Source: an uncultured Psychroflexus sp.
GTDB lineage: Bacteria; Bacteroidota; Bacteroidia; Flavobacteriales; Flavobacteriaceae
Length of the DNA: 64,000 nt
Reading direction: 5' to 3'
NCBI GenBank assembly: GCA_913062845.1
Contig: CAJXVZ010000002.1
Coordinates: 1-64,000, forward strand
A program made the translations under genes and the position numbers. A model generated the notes under the pieces. It had not been told where the DNA came from. It did no database searches and saw nothing but the letters and a program-made list of their open reading frames with translations. How positions within the stretch are numbered: position 1 is the stretch's first letter; every line of letters begins with the position of its first letter. This document shows positions 33,900 through 42,149 of the stretch, piece by piece.

Positions 33900-34598
33900 A
33901 TGTCCAAACTTCAAAATTATGCATCCATAAAATCCTGGTCTGAGGACGACAGACCAAGAGAAAAATTGTTGTTGAAAGGCAAAACAGCACTTAGCGATGC
34001 AGAACTTCTTGCTATTTTGATTGGCTCAGGCAGCAGAAATGAAAGTGCAGTAGATTTATGCAGGCGCATTCTCAGCGACAAGGATCATCAATTAAAATTG
34101 CTGAGTAGAATGAGTATTGAAGAGCTGATGACGTATAAAGGTATAGGTGAGGCCAAAGCCATAAGTATTGTTGCGGCACTGGAACTTGGCAAACGTCATG
34201 GCATTGCAGATATGCCAATCTTCCCAAAGATTTCTTCCAGTCACGATGCATACAGAGTTCTAAAAAACACATATACTGATCTTGAGCATGAGGAATTCTG
34301 GATATTAATGCTGGACAATTCAAATAAGGTTATCAATAAACATCAAATAAGTAAAGGTGGCATAACCAGCACAATCGTAGACACAAGACTGATTTTTAAA
34401 AAAGCCCTGATCACAGGAGCTGTCGCTATCATTTTATCCCACAATCATCCTTCCGGAACTTTGAAACCCAGCCAGGTGGATATAAAGCTCACCGAAAAGA
34501 TCAAAAAAGCTTCAGAAATTATTGATATCAAATTACTTGACCATATCATTGTAACAGAGAATTCTTATTTTAGCTTTGCCGACGAACATCTTCTTTAA
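33900..34598 (+). CDS. radC: RadC-family JAMM/MPN-domain protein
   Basis: 232 residues. N-terminal helix-hairpin-helix part (EKLLLKGKTALSDAELLAILIGSGS, YKGIGEAKAISIVAALELG) and a C-terminal JAMM metalloprotease-like domain with E in EEFWILMLD and the zinc motif LSHNHPSGTLKPSQVD. Despite the name, a role in DNA repair is not established; the domain looks like a metal-dependent hydrolase acting on a still unknown substrate. Divergent from the ABC exporter and four bases before the next gene. Confidence 0.92.
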   Translation: MSKLQNYASIKSWSEDDRPREKLLLKGKTALSDAELLAILIGSGSRNESAVDLCRRILSDKDHQLKLLSRMSIEELMTYKGIGEAKAISIVAALELGKRHGIADMPIFPKISSSHDAYRVLKNTYTDLEHEEFWILMLDNSNKVINKHQISKGGITSTIVDTRLIFKKALITGAVAIILSHNHPSGTLKPSQVDIKLTEKIKKASEIIDIKLLDHIIVTENSYFSFADEHLL

Positions 34599-34601
34599 TA
34601 T

Positions 34602-35882
34602 ATGGACATTTTAATTTACGTACCAAAAGTTACTCCTCGTATCAACTATATTTTTCGTCAGGTCTGCGTTAGAATTTTAGGATTTAGTATCAGCTTCACT
34701 ACAAAAATAGAAACCTTTATTGGTCATAAGGGCATTAAATTTTCTTATGCCAATCAAAGGTTAGGAAATGAGGTATATATTCAGTCATTTGGTCTTTTGG
34801 AAGAGCAAGGTGTAAATGATGTTGAAATATCTGTAACCGAATGGGAAGGGCAGCCTTATTTTTTTAAAACCTCTAAACAAAGCGATATCCCATTTGATAT
34901 TTTTGCGGCCAGTTTTTATCTGATGACACGTTATGAAGAATATTTGCCTCATGTAAAAGACAAAAACGGAGACTTTCCGGCTATAGAAAGCCTTGGCTTT
35001 AAAAACAATTTTCTTACCAAGCCAATTGTGGATATCTGGATGTTGAAGTTTACTGAAGTCCTGAAGGAAAAATTTGAAGATTTTACGCCAAAGATCACCA
35101 AAGAACAACTACAAGTTAATATTGGGGTTAAAAAAGCCTATAAATACCGGAAACTCGGGATATCCAGAAGCATTGTAGGATTTACCAGCGACCTCATAAG
35201 GTTTAAACTAAAAGATGTTTTTTTAAGAATAAAAACCTGGTTTAAACCTGATATGGATCCATACAATGTTTACGATGATCTGGTAAAGTTTAAAAACAAG
35301 CATAAATTCAGGATGGACTTTATGTTTCAGCTTGGAGATTACAGCTTATACACCAAGAACATCAATTTCAGGAAAAGAGCCTATAAAAAACTTATCAAGT
35401 CCATGGGTGATTATTGTGAAATAGGACTCTTACCAAGCTATGAGGCCATTCTGGATCATGAACAGCTCATTAAAGAGATAAAACGATTTGAACAAATAGC
35501 AAATCACGAATTAAAGAGTGTTATGATCAAAGACCGTTCTATAAATTTTCCGGAATTTTACATCGGTCTTGACAAAACAGATATTACAAAAGATTTTTCG
35601 ATGGGATATTATGATCAGCCAGGGTTTCGTGCAGGTACTTCCACGCCATTCTTATTCTATGATCTAAATCTCGAACAAGCCTCACCAACCGAAATAAGAC
35701 CTTATTTTTTGAGTTCTAAAGCGATGAAATCCAAAGCGGATGAAGAATTATTACAGATATTTAAAGCCAATAAACATCTGAGTATTTCTTATGTTTTCTT
35801 ATTTGATAACTCAGACTTTAAAGAGGGCCAACTTAAAGAACGTATATTTGAACTTTTAAAAACACTGTCTAATGTTTCATGA
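34602..35882 (+). CDS. Polysaccharide deacetylase-like protein with N-terminal DUF7033-type domain
   Basis: 426 residues, no signal peptide. The N-terminal ~120 residues (with FAASFYLMTRYEEY) match the domain that precedes deacetylase modules in Flavobacteria; the rest follows the NodB-like barrel order: MDFMFQLGDYSLYTKN, EIGLLPSYEA (where classical NodB has HxxxH), DRSINFPEFYIGLDKTDITKDFSMGYYDQPGFRAGTSTPF. Several classical metal ligands are not obvious, so it may be a diverged or inactive deacetylase. Four bases after radC and overlapping the HAD gene by eleven. Confidence 0.75.
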   Translation: MDILIYVPKVTPRINYIFRQVCVRILGFSISFTTKIETFIGHKGIKFSYANQRLGNEVYIQSFGLLEEQGVNDVEISVTEWEGQPYFFKTSKQSDIPFDIFAASFYLMTRYEEYLPHVKDKNGDFPAIESLGFKNNFLTKPIVDIWMLKFTEVLKEKFEDFTPKITKEQLQVNIGVKKAYKYRKLGISRSIVGFTSDLIRFKLKDVFLRIKTWFKPDMDPYNVYDDLVKFKNKHKFRMDFMFQLGDYSLYTKNINFRKRAYKKLIKSMGDYCEIGLLPSYEAILDHEQLIKEIKRFEQIANHELKSVMIKDRSINFPEFYIGLDKTDITKDFSMGYYDQPGFRAGTSTPFLFYDLNLEQASPTEIRPYFLSSKAMKSKADEELLQIFKANKHLSISYVFLFDNSDFKEGQLKERIFELLKTLSNVS

Positions 35883-36552
35883 TAAAGTAACAGATGTCTT
35901 TTTTGATCTGGACCACACCCTTTGGGATTTTGAAAAAAATTCCGAAATCACATTCAATCTCATTTTTGAGAAATATAAAATACAGTTGGACCTCAATCAA
36001 TTTATCAAAGTGTATAAACCAATCAATTTTAAATATTGGAATATGTACAGAAATAATGAAATTGATACAGTAAACTTAAGATATCACCGGCTAAAAGAGG
36101 TTTTTGACAATCTGTCGTTCAAAGCAGACAAGGCTTTTATAGACATCATTTCAGAAGAATATATCAATAACCTATCTGATCAGATTCATTTATTCCCAAA
36201 CACAGAGGATGTATTAAATTACCTCGCAGAAAAATACAGATTACATATTATCACCAATGGGTTCGAAAAAATTCAACACAAGAAGTTGAAATCCTCCGGA
36301 ATAGATCACTTCTTTCAAACGGTTACCACTGCCGAAGGAAGTGGCTATAAAAAACCGGATAAGCGTATATTTGATCATGCTATAAATAAGGCTAAGACAG
36401 ATTTATCAAAAAGTCTGATGATCGGCGATAGCCTCGAAGCTGATATAAAAGGTGCTAAAGATTTTGGAATGCATACCATTTATTTTGGCAAAAAGCCTAA
36501 TTTTGAGACCCAAAATATTGAGCAACTTCAAGAGCTGAAGAGTTTGCTTTAA
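35872..36552 (+). CDS. HAD-family phosphatase, YjjG-like noncanonical pyrimidine nucleotidase
   Basis: 226 residues. HAD motif I is VFFDLDHTLWDFEKN (nucleophile and acid Asp pair), motif II ITNGF, motif III Lys in GYKKPDKRIFDHA, and motif IV MIGDSLEADIKGAKDFGM. The long helical cap (residues about 25-95) and DHTLWDF are typical of YjjG/HAD-IA nucleotidases that remove noncanonical pyrimidine nucleotides. The substrate remains an inference. Translation overlaps the preceding gene. Confidence 0.88.
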   Translation: MFHDKVTDVFFDLDHTLWDFEKNSEITFNLIFEKYKIQLDLNQFIKVYKPINFKYWNMYRNNEIDTVNLRYHRLKEVFDNLSFKADKAFIDIISEEYINNLSDQIHLFPNTEDVLNYLAEKYRLHIITNGFEKIQHKKLKSSGIDHFFQTVTTAEGSGYKKPDKRIFDHAINKAKTDLSKSLMIGDSLEADIKGAKDFGMHTIYFGKKPNFETQNIEQLQELKSLL

Positions 36553-36562
36553 AAGAATAATA

Positions 36563-37309
36563 ATGAAAAAATACATCATATCATTAGCTTTAATTTTCTG
36601 TGTTCAAATTTTTGCACAGAATAATTCAAAAAAATATAAATACGTTATTGTGCCGCTTCAATATGGCTTTACATCAAAACCTAATCAATTTCAACTTAAT
36701 GTCTTGACAAGAGTGCTCCTGCAGCAAGAAGGCTTTGAGGTATTTATGAGCGAAGGAGAGGAAATTCCTGAACACGTCGCTAATAACCCGTGCAGTACAT
36801 TAAAAGCTGATGTGAAAAAAGACAGAAGTATTTTGAGCTCCAATTTGAGGTTCCAGCTTTTTAACTGCTACGGTAATCTGGTTTTTGAAAGCACCGGTAC
36901 AAGCCGGATAAAAAGTTTTGATGAATCATACAAGGAAGCCTTGAGAATGGCGATGAGAGAGTTTCAAATTGAATCCTATAAATATTTGAAAACAGACACG
37001 GACGAAGTAGCAGAAACGCCAGTGGAGCAGACCGATGAAACACCAAAAAGCTTTGAAGAGAGGGCAACCAGATTTAAAGAAGGTGAAAAAGAATATTGGA
37101 TGGTTAAAGAAAATGAAGACTATTTACTTTATGAAGATTTGGGCGAAACCATTTGGGCCACTCTAAAATTTGCAGACAAAGGTACTTATAGTTTTGACTC
37201 CGAACACATAGATGGTGCCGCCTATTTTACACCGGAAGGTCATATTGTTGTAGAGTATTTAGCAAAAAATAAAGATGCTGTACAAAAAATGACTATTGTA
37301 CGACAGTAG
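36563..37309 (+). CDS. Secreted protein of unknown function
   Basis: 248 residues with a signal peptide (1-19, CVQIFAQ). The N-terminal half KYKYVIVPLQYGFTSKPNQFQLNVLTR resembles a strand-helix fold seen in flavobacterial proteins of unknown role. A Glu/Thr/Pro-rich linker lies around 145-170, and a C-terminal beta-rich part (KEYWMVKENEDYLLYEDLG, TYSFDSEHIDGAAYFTPEG) follows. I do not recognise a named family. It is eleven bases after the HAD gene and may be co-transcribed with it. Confidence 0.7.
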   Translation: MKKYIISLALIFCVQIFAQNNSKKYKYVIVPLQYGFTSKPNQFQLNVLTRVLLQQEGFEVFMSEGEEIPEHVANNPCSTLKADVKKDRSILSSNLRFQLFNCYGNLVFESTGTSRIKSFDESYKEALRMAMREFQIESYKYLKTDTDEVAETPVEQTDETPKSFEERATRFKEGEKEYWMVKENEDYLLYEDLGETIWATLKFADKGTYSFDSEHIDGAAYFTPEGHIVVEYLAKNKDAVQKMTIVRQ

Positions 37310-37333
37310 TATGCCTTAATGTTTTTAGTTTAA

Positions 37334-37368
37334 GGTTTTTGGTTTCTGGTTTCTGGTTTCTGGTTTTC
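37334..37368. repeat. 7-bp tandem repeat (GGTTTCT), left array
   Basis: Five units, GGTTTTT then three GGTTTCT then GGTTTTC, in the gap after the secreted protein gene. A second array of the same unit is at 37561-37588. Confidence 0.75.
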
Positions 37369-37560
37369 CCGAATCGCTATTACTCTCGGAATCTTCAAAA
37401 GGTTAAAGATATGTTCAGTGTTTATTCATGAATAAGGTTAGAAAATTTATTTTTAAGTATTCGTGCATTAGTGGCTTCTAAAAAGAATTATATCGTCCTG
37501 TGGTATAGAAATCCTTAATCTTCTTAATGCCTTAATGTTTCAAAACAACAATTATTTTTG
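37369..37560. other. Gene-free stretch between two GGTTTCT arrays
   Basis: No gene seen. It holds TATTCATGAATA (palindrome near 37425) and phrases such as CTTAATGCCTTAATG that recur near both arrays (37314, 37527). It looks like a decayed intergenic repeat cassette. Confidence 0.4.
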
Positions 37561-37588
37561 AGTTTCTGGTTTCTGGTTTCTGGTTTCA
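37561..37588. repeat. 7-bp tandem repeat (GGTTTCT), right array
   Basis: AGTTTCT, GGTTTCT, GGTTTCT, GGTTTCA, ending eight bases before the rarA stop codon. Same unit and orientation as 37334-37368. Confidence 0.75.
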
Positions 37589-37596
37589 AAAAGAAA

Positions 37597-38877
37597 TCAA
37601 AACTGATATTTATCTTTCCAACGTCTTTCCAGAAAATCTTTCAAATGTTTTTCTTTGGCATTATCAGCCGTCAGATATAAGGTTTCTGAGGATAATTCTT
37701 TTGGCATAAACTCATGATAAGCAAAATGACCCGCATAGTCATGTGCATAAGGGTAGTCTTTACCGTAATCTAAATCTTTCATTAGTTTTGTTGGGGCATT
37801 CCTTAAAGATAAAGGTACATCTAAATCACCTGATTTTTTTACCAATTCCATAGCTCTATTTATGGCCATGTAGGCAGAATTACTTTTAGGGGATGATGCC
37901 AAATAGATCACACATTGACTAAGCACTATTCTGGCTTCGGGCATTCCAATGACATTTATAGCCTGAAAGGTATTATTGGCCATGACCAATGCAGTAGGAT
38001 TGGCAAGACCAATATCTTCAGAAGCAAGTATGATAAGCCTTCTTGCAATAAATTTGATATCTTCTCCACCTTCCAGCATTCTGGCGAGCCAGTATACAGC
38101 GGCGTTGGGATCACTTCCTCTTATTGATTTAATAAAAGCAGATATGATATCATAATGTTGTTCTCCGGATTTATCGTATTTTAAAGGCTTCTCCTGGACA
38201 ACTTCGTAAACATTTTTATCATTAATTACTATAGGCTTCGACAAGTCCGAATTGTTGATTACAAGCTCCAGAATATTCAAAAGCTTTCTGGCGTCACCAC
38301 CGCTCAATCGCAGGAGTGCTTTATCTTCTGAAATATTAATTTCCAAAGACCTTAAATATTTGTCTTCTTTTAAAGCTTTTTGCAGCAATAATTGAAGTTG
38401 AGCCTTCCCAAAGGGTCGTAAGGTATAGACCTGGCACCTGGATAATAATGCAGAGATCACCTCAAAACTCGGGTTTTCTGTAGTGGCACCTATTAGTGTC
38501 ACCCAACCTTTTTCAACAGCCTCTAACAATGAATCCTGTTGAGATTTGCTGAACCTGTGGATTTCATCAATAAATAAAATTGGTGTTTTCTGATTAAATA
38601 AACCATCAGATTGTTTAGCTTTTCCTATGACTGATCTGATATCCTTTACACCACTGCTAATGGCACTTAGTTTGTAAAAAGGTCTTTCCAGCTCATTAGC
38701 CAGAATTTGGGCTAGTGTTGTCTTACCAATACCGGGCGAACCCCAGAATATTATAGATGGTAGGCTGTTTTGTACTACAATTTTAGTGATAACGCCATTT
38801 TTCCCGACCAAATGCTCCTGACCAATATAGTCTTTGAGTTTTGAAGGCCTTAATCTTTCTGCCAGTGGTGCATTCAT
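37597..38877 (-). CDS. rarA: Replication-associated recombination protein A (RarA/MgsA AAA+ ATPase)
   Basis: AAA+ clamp-loader-like ATPase acting at stalled replication forks. The 426 residues show PLAERLRPSKLKDYIGQEHLVG, Walker A WGSPGIGKTTLA, Walker B ILFIDEIHRFSKSQQDSLL, sensor 1 IGATTENPSFEV, and the arginine in LLSRCQVYTLRP. The C-terminal tetramerisation part includes SAFIKSIRGSDPNAAVYWLARML and RRLIILASEDIGLANP. A -7 element sits five bases upstream of its ATG. Confidence 0.96.
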   Translation of the reverse strand: MNAPLAERLRPSKLKDYIGQEHLVGKNGVITKIVVQNSLPSIIFWGSPGIGKTTLAQILANELERPFYKLSAISSGVKDIRSVIGKAKQSDGLFNQKTPILFIDEIHRFSKSQQDSLLEAVEKGWVTLIGATTENPSFEVISALLSRCQVYTLRPFGKAQLQLLLQKALKEDKYLRSLEINISEDKALLRLSGGDARKLLNILELVINNSDLSKPIVINDKNVYEVVQEKPLKYDKSGEQHYDIISAFIKSIRGSDPNAAVYWLARMLEGGEDIKFIARRLIILASEDIGLANPTALVMANNTFQAINVIGMPEARIVLSQCVIYLASSPKSNSAYMAINRAMELVKKSGDLDVPLSLRNAPTKLMKDLDYGKDYPYAHDYAGHFAYHEFMPKELSSETLYLTADNAKEKHLKDFLERRWKDKYQF

Positions 38878-38882
38878 GTTTA

Positions 38883-38890
38883 CAAAAATA
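38883..38890 (-). promoter_or_regulatory. -7 promoter element of rarA, likely leaderless
   Basis: Minus strand TATTTTTG ends five bases before the rarA ATG, so the transcript would start at about the start codon. Confidence 0.6.
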
Positions 38891-38951
38891 CAATTTTGAT
38901 GACATTATAGCAGACACTCTTCAGTTGGAAATAAAATTGCACTAATTCAGT

Positions 38952-38959
38952 TATATTTG
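38952..38959 (+). promoter_or_regulatory. -7 promoter element of the rhomboid gene, likely leaderless
   Basis: TATATTTG ends four bases before the ATG at 38964. No -33 TTG at the standard spacing; the divergent rarA promoter is 62 bases away. Confidence 0.6.
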
Positions 38960-38963
38960 AATT

Positions 38964-39701
38964 ATGTCTAATCATTTTAAATACACCCACGACGTATTAA
39001 TATATCCGCTTGGTATTACGCTATTACTTTGGTTCGTATACTGGATTGAAGTAAAATACGGCTTTCATTTCAATAATTACGGCGTATATCCTTTAAAAGC
39101 AGAGGGTTTGAAAGGCATTGTATTGTCACCGTTTATCCACGCCAGTTTAGAACATTTATTTAACAACACTTTTCCGCTTCTGTTATTGTCAATGGCGCTT
39201 TTTTACTTTTACCCGGAACCGAGTAAAAAAGTGATCATTTGGGGTATTGTTTTATCTGGATTTCTCACATGGCTAATTGGAAGACCCAGCTATCATATCG
39301 GTGCCAGTGGACTTGTTTATGTTCTGGCTTCTTTTTTATTTTTCAAAGGTATCATTTCAAAGTACTATAGACTTGTAGCGCTGTCATTAAGCGTTGTATT
39401 CATTTATGGAAGCTTGATATGGGGACTATTCCCAATTAAAACCGGCATGTCATGGGAAGGTCATTTATCAGGTTTTATAGTAGGATTACTATTTTCATTT
39501 ATATTTAAAACCAATTACAAAAAACCACGATTTGAGTGGGAAAAACAGACGTATAATGAAGATGATGATGAATTTACGCAACAGTTTGATGAAAATGGAA
39601 ACTTTAATCCGAAGGATCCTGAGGTTTTAGACAAAGAAGAGGAAACCACTGAGATTATCTACCATATCCATAAGTCCGATGATCAACGACATAATTCGTA
39701 A
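38964..39701 (+). CDS. Rhomboid-family intramembrane serine protease
   Basis: 245 residues with six membrane helices. The catalytic dyad is S115 in HIGASGLVYVL and H167 in WEGHLSGFIVGLL; the helix-2 Asn/His region is HASLEHLFNNTFPLL. Rhomboids cleave membrane proteins within the bilayer. After residue about 185 a soluble, acidic tail (DEDDDEFTQQFDENG...) follows, which is common in Bacteroidota members. Its last 19 bases overlap the 3' end of the convergent methyltransferase gene. Confidence 0.93.
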   Translation: MSNHFKYTHDVLIYPLGITLLLWFVYWIEVKYGFHFNNYGVYPLKAEGLKGIVLSPFIHASLEHLFNNTFPLLLLSMALFYFYPEPSKKVIIWGIVLSGFLTWLIGRPSYHIGASGLVYVLASFLFFKGIISKYYRLVALSLSVVFIYGSLIWGLFPIKTGMSWEGHLSGFIVGLLFSFIFKTNYKKPRFEWEKQTYNEDDDEFTQQFDENGNFNPKDPEVLDKEEETTEIIYHIHKSDDQRHNS

Positions 39702-40402
39702 AGGAATATTCCCGCTGCAACTGAAACATTCAATGACTTGGTTTTTCCTTTCATAGGCAAATGGTAAGTATGATCCAAAAGCTTGATAATACCATGATGG
39801 ATACCAAAGCCCTCACTTCCCATCACTATGCCACATGGCTTTTGGAGCTCAGCGTCAAATAAAGATTGATTCGCCTTTTCTGTAGCACCAATCATTTCCA
39901 CGTCATGGGCTTTGAGAAAATAAATGGCATCTTTAAGATGGTTAACCTTACAGATTGGTATATTAAATACCGCACCAGCTGAAGTTTTCACCATATCTTC
40001 GTTGACTCTGGCAGAACCTTGTTGAGGAATGATCACTGCCGAAACACCTGTACACTCAGCTGTTCTAAGGATACTACCGAAGTTTCTGACGTCAGTTAAC
40101 CCATCCAGCAGTAAAAATACGGACTCCTTATTTTTTTTAAGAGCAGCGCTAACCGTGTCTTCAAAATCGGCAAACTCTACAGGTGAAAGATAAGCCAAAA
40201 CTCCCTGATGGTTCTTTGACTGGTATTTTTTAAATTTTTGATGTGGAACAAAACTTACTTTTATATTTTGTTCGTTGGCCAAGTTTAAGATTTCCTGAAA
40301 ATTATCACCACCTTTTTGAATAAGGATCTTATCTATTGTATTCTCACTTTTTAGTGCCTCAATAACGGGGTGAATACCGAATATAATATTGCTCTCTTGC
40401 AT
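39683..40402 (-). CDS. TrmH/RlmB-type RNA 2'-O-methyltransferase
   Basis: SPOUT-fold methyltransferase; RlmB methylates G2251 of 23S rRNA. I choose the ATG at 40402 (MQESNIIFGIHPVIEAL; 239 residues), because the upstream in-frame alternative would include the promoter element. An N-terminal substrate-binding domain is followed by SPOUT motifs: LDGLTDVRNFGSILRTAECTG (motif 1), GIVMGSEGFGI (motif 2) and LPMKGKTKSLNVSVAAGIFLYE (motif 3). The exact RNA target is inferred from overall similarity to RlmB. Confidence 0.92.
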   Translation of the reverse strand: MQESNIIFGIHPVIEALKSENTIDKILIQKGGDNFQEILNLANEQNIKVSFVPHQKFKKYQSKNHQGVLAYLSPVEFADFEDTVSAALKKNKESVFLLLDGLTDVRNFGSILRTAECTGVSAVIIPQQGSARVNEDMVKTSAGAVFNIPICKVNHLKDAIYFLKAHDVEMIGATEKANQSLFDAELQKPCGIVMGSEGFGIHHGIIKLLDHTYHLPMKGKTKSLNVSVAAGIFLYELCR

Positions 40403-40407
40403 AGTTA

Positions 40408-40440
40408 CAAATATAAAAAAATCCCGCACGAGGCGGGATT
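40408..40440 (-). promoter_or_regulatory. -7 element of the RlmB-like gene (40408-40415) fused to the SusCD-operon terminator
   Basis: Minus strand: hairpin AATCCCGC/GCGGGATT (40420-40427, 40433-40440) with a run of T terminates the leftward SusCD operon. The T run leads directly into TATATTTG (complement of 40408-40415), five bases before the next ATG. Terminator and promoter overlap within about 30 bases, again giving a leaderless layout. Confidence 0.7.
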
Positions 40441-40465
40441 CTTAATAATTAAATGATTTTTGTAT

Positions 40466-41290
40466 TTAATCGTTTGCCGATAGCTCAACGTTAACAACAA
40501 AATCACCTGTAAACAGAGCCTGTGATAGCGTATATCTCAATTCTCTGGTACACGGATCAAAAACATTACCGCTGGTAGAATCAGCTGCAGGAACCGTTCC
40601 AGGGAACAAACCAGTATCCAAACCAACAATTGATATCGTATTGTCCGGGTTTATGGTAAGTATACCTTCATATAAAAACTGACCTTCAAAAGCAGGATTA
40701 CCTGTAAGAGCAGCTACATAGTTTGGTCCCCAAGCTGTGTCTATTTCATATTCTCCCGGGTTTCCTGTAGGCGTCAACGTCATGTCAAATGTATTTACAG
40801 GATCAGAACCACCATCAAAAAATGCATTTCCAGTCCATGAAAGTGGTAATTCTCCAAAACATACCTCTAAAGTATGTACTATCGGGTTATCACCGTCCAA
40901 TCCAACGATCACATCAGGATTACTAGTACCAGTAATCGTGAAAGATAAGGTGTAGTTAGACGATATTGTAGGATCTACCTCGTACATGATGCTTAAGTCT
41001 CTGGTGTCCGCAGGAACAATAGTTGTAAAAGAACCTGTCACTGCTCCCGGTGCTTCACCTTCAACAACAGCAACATCATATGAAACTGTGACATCTTCGC
41101 GATTGATAGGTACATTGTATTCTACAGGAATAGTTACAGTACCAACATCACTTAAAACCTGGCTTGAAGCTGTCTCAAATTCTACCCAACCACTATTTCT
41201 GTTGGATGGAAAGTTTGAATCATCTATAGCTTCGCAACTTACAAGGAAGACTGCTAGTAAGATGCCTATATATTTTAATGTATTTTTCAT
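40466..41290 (-). CDS. Surface lipoprotein of the SusCD operon
   Basis: 274 residues with a lipoprotein signal (LLAVFLVSCEAIDD; lipidated Cys at residue 19). The N-terminal part contains a Calx-beta-like segment (GTVTIPVEYNVPINREDVTVSYDV), followed by a beta-rich domain with Gly/Asn/Thr-rich turns. I do not recognise a named family; position after susC-susD and another lipoprotein fits an outer-surface substrate-binding component. Last gene of the operon, 26 bases before the terminator hairpin. Confidence 0.75.
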   Translation of the reverse strand: MKNTLKYIGILLAVFLVSCEAIDDSNFPSNRNSGWVEFETASSQVLSDVGTVTIPVEYNVPINREDVTVSYDVAVVEGEAPGAVTGSFTTIVPADTRDLSIMYEVDPTISSNYTLSFTITGTSNPDVIVGLDGDNPIVHTLEVCFGELPLSWTGNAFFDGGSDPVNTFDMTLTPTGNPGEYEIDTAWGPNYVAALTGNPAFEGQFLYEGILTINPDNTISIVGLDTGLFPGTVPAADSTSGNVFDPCTRELRYTLSQALFTGDFVVNVELSAND

Positions 41291-41293
41291 TTT

Positions 41294-42136
41294 TTATTGT
41301 TTTGTAAGGTTAAACTCAGTTACAAGCGCAGGTGAAACCCCGCAACCTCCGTCGAGTATATATTCTGATATGATCAGCGAGAATGAAGAATCATCCGTAG
41401 CATCATAATTTCCTGTTTGTGGTGCAGAACCCAAGGTAATAGGACCATCACCACAAGTCAAACTTGTACCAATATCATCACTTGTTACCAGAACATTATT
41501 ACAAGATAAGTCCATAGGAATGGTTGAGGCCGCCTGGCCAATACCAAGACCTTCAATCCAAACAGCAGAGAATGCTCTTTCAGTAGAGCCACCGTTTACT
41601 GTTACGTCTACAACCTGTGTTTCAAAAGAAGGCACTCCATTCGCAGGATGGATTGGCGTAACTTGCTCTAACAAGTAAGGACCAGTAAATGAACCTTCAG
41701 GTATAGGACAAATTTGTCTTACACGAATTTCAACAGGCGCAGGACTAATAGTTGCCTCACCAGCATCAACGATTCTTACTGTTAATAATTCAGGAGTTGT
41801 CTCAACAGAATTGTCAATACCGTTCACAACAAAGTTGCCAAAATACTCCCCGGCAGGAATTGTTACGTTTAAACTAGGTATTTCAATATTGTCAAAATCC
41901 ACAGTTGTGGCGTCTCCTTCAACTACCTCTAAGGTTACTGTTCTGTCCTGATCAGACAAAGATGAGGCATTTATTTGAATATTTGCTGTACCAACATCAT
42001 CAATAACAACGTCAAGGTTTGCCACGTTATTCGGAAAATAAACGAGGGTCTGACTTCCGGCGTACAATGGCGCCTCTGTCTTATCGCAGGATATTACTCC
42101 TACTGCTATAATTAATATTAAAAATATTTTTTTCAT
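41294..42136 (-). CDS. Surface lipoprotein of the SusCD operon
   Basis: 280 residues from the ATG at 42136 (MKKIFLILIIAVGVISCDKTEAPLY), which places the lipobox ISC correctly; the frame extends further upstream into susD without a reason to use it. The mature part has a Calx-beta-like repeat (VGTANIQINASSLSDQDRTVTLEV) and a C-terminal domain ending LVTEFNLTKQ. Similar in build to the following lipoprotein, so the pair may have arisen by duplication. The substrate is unknown. Confidence 0.78.
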   Translation of the reverse strand: MKKIFLILIIAVGVISCDKTEAPLYAGSQTLVYFPNNVANLDVVIDDVGTANIQINASSLSDQDRTVTLEVVEGDATTVDFDNIEIPSLNVTIPAGEYFGNFVVNGIDNSVETTPELLTVRIVDAGEATISPAPVEIRVRQICPIPEGSFTGPYLLEQVTPIHPANGVPSFETQVVDVTVNGGSTERAFSAVWIEGLGIGQAASTIPMDLSCNNVLVTSDDIGTSLTCGDGPITLGSAPQTGNYDATDDSSFSLIISEYILDGGCGVSPALVTEFNLTKQ

Positions 42137-42149
42137 TTCAATTGTTTTT

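Noticed and set aside
37334-37588. CRISPR-like arrangement
   Set aside because: The unit is seven bases with no spacers and no cas genes; it is a simple tandem repeat.
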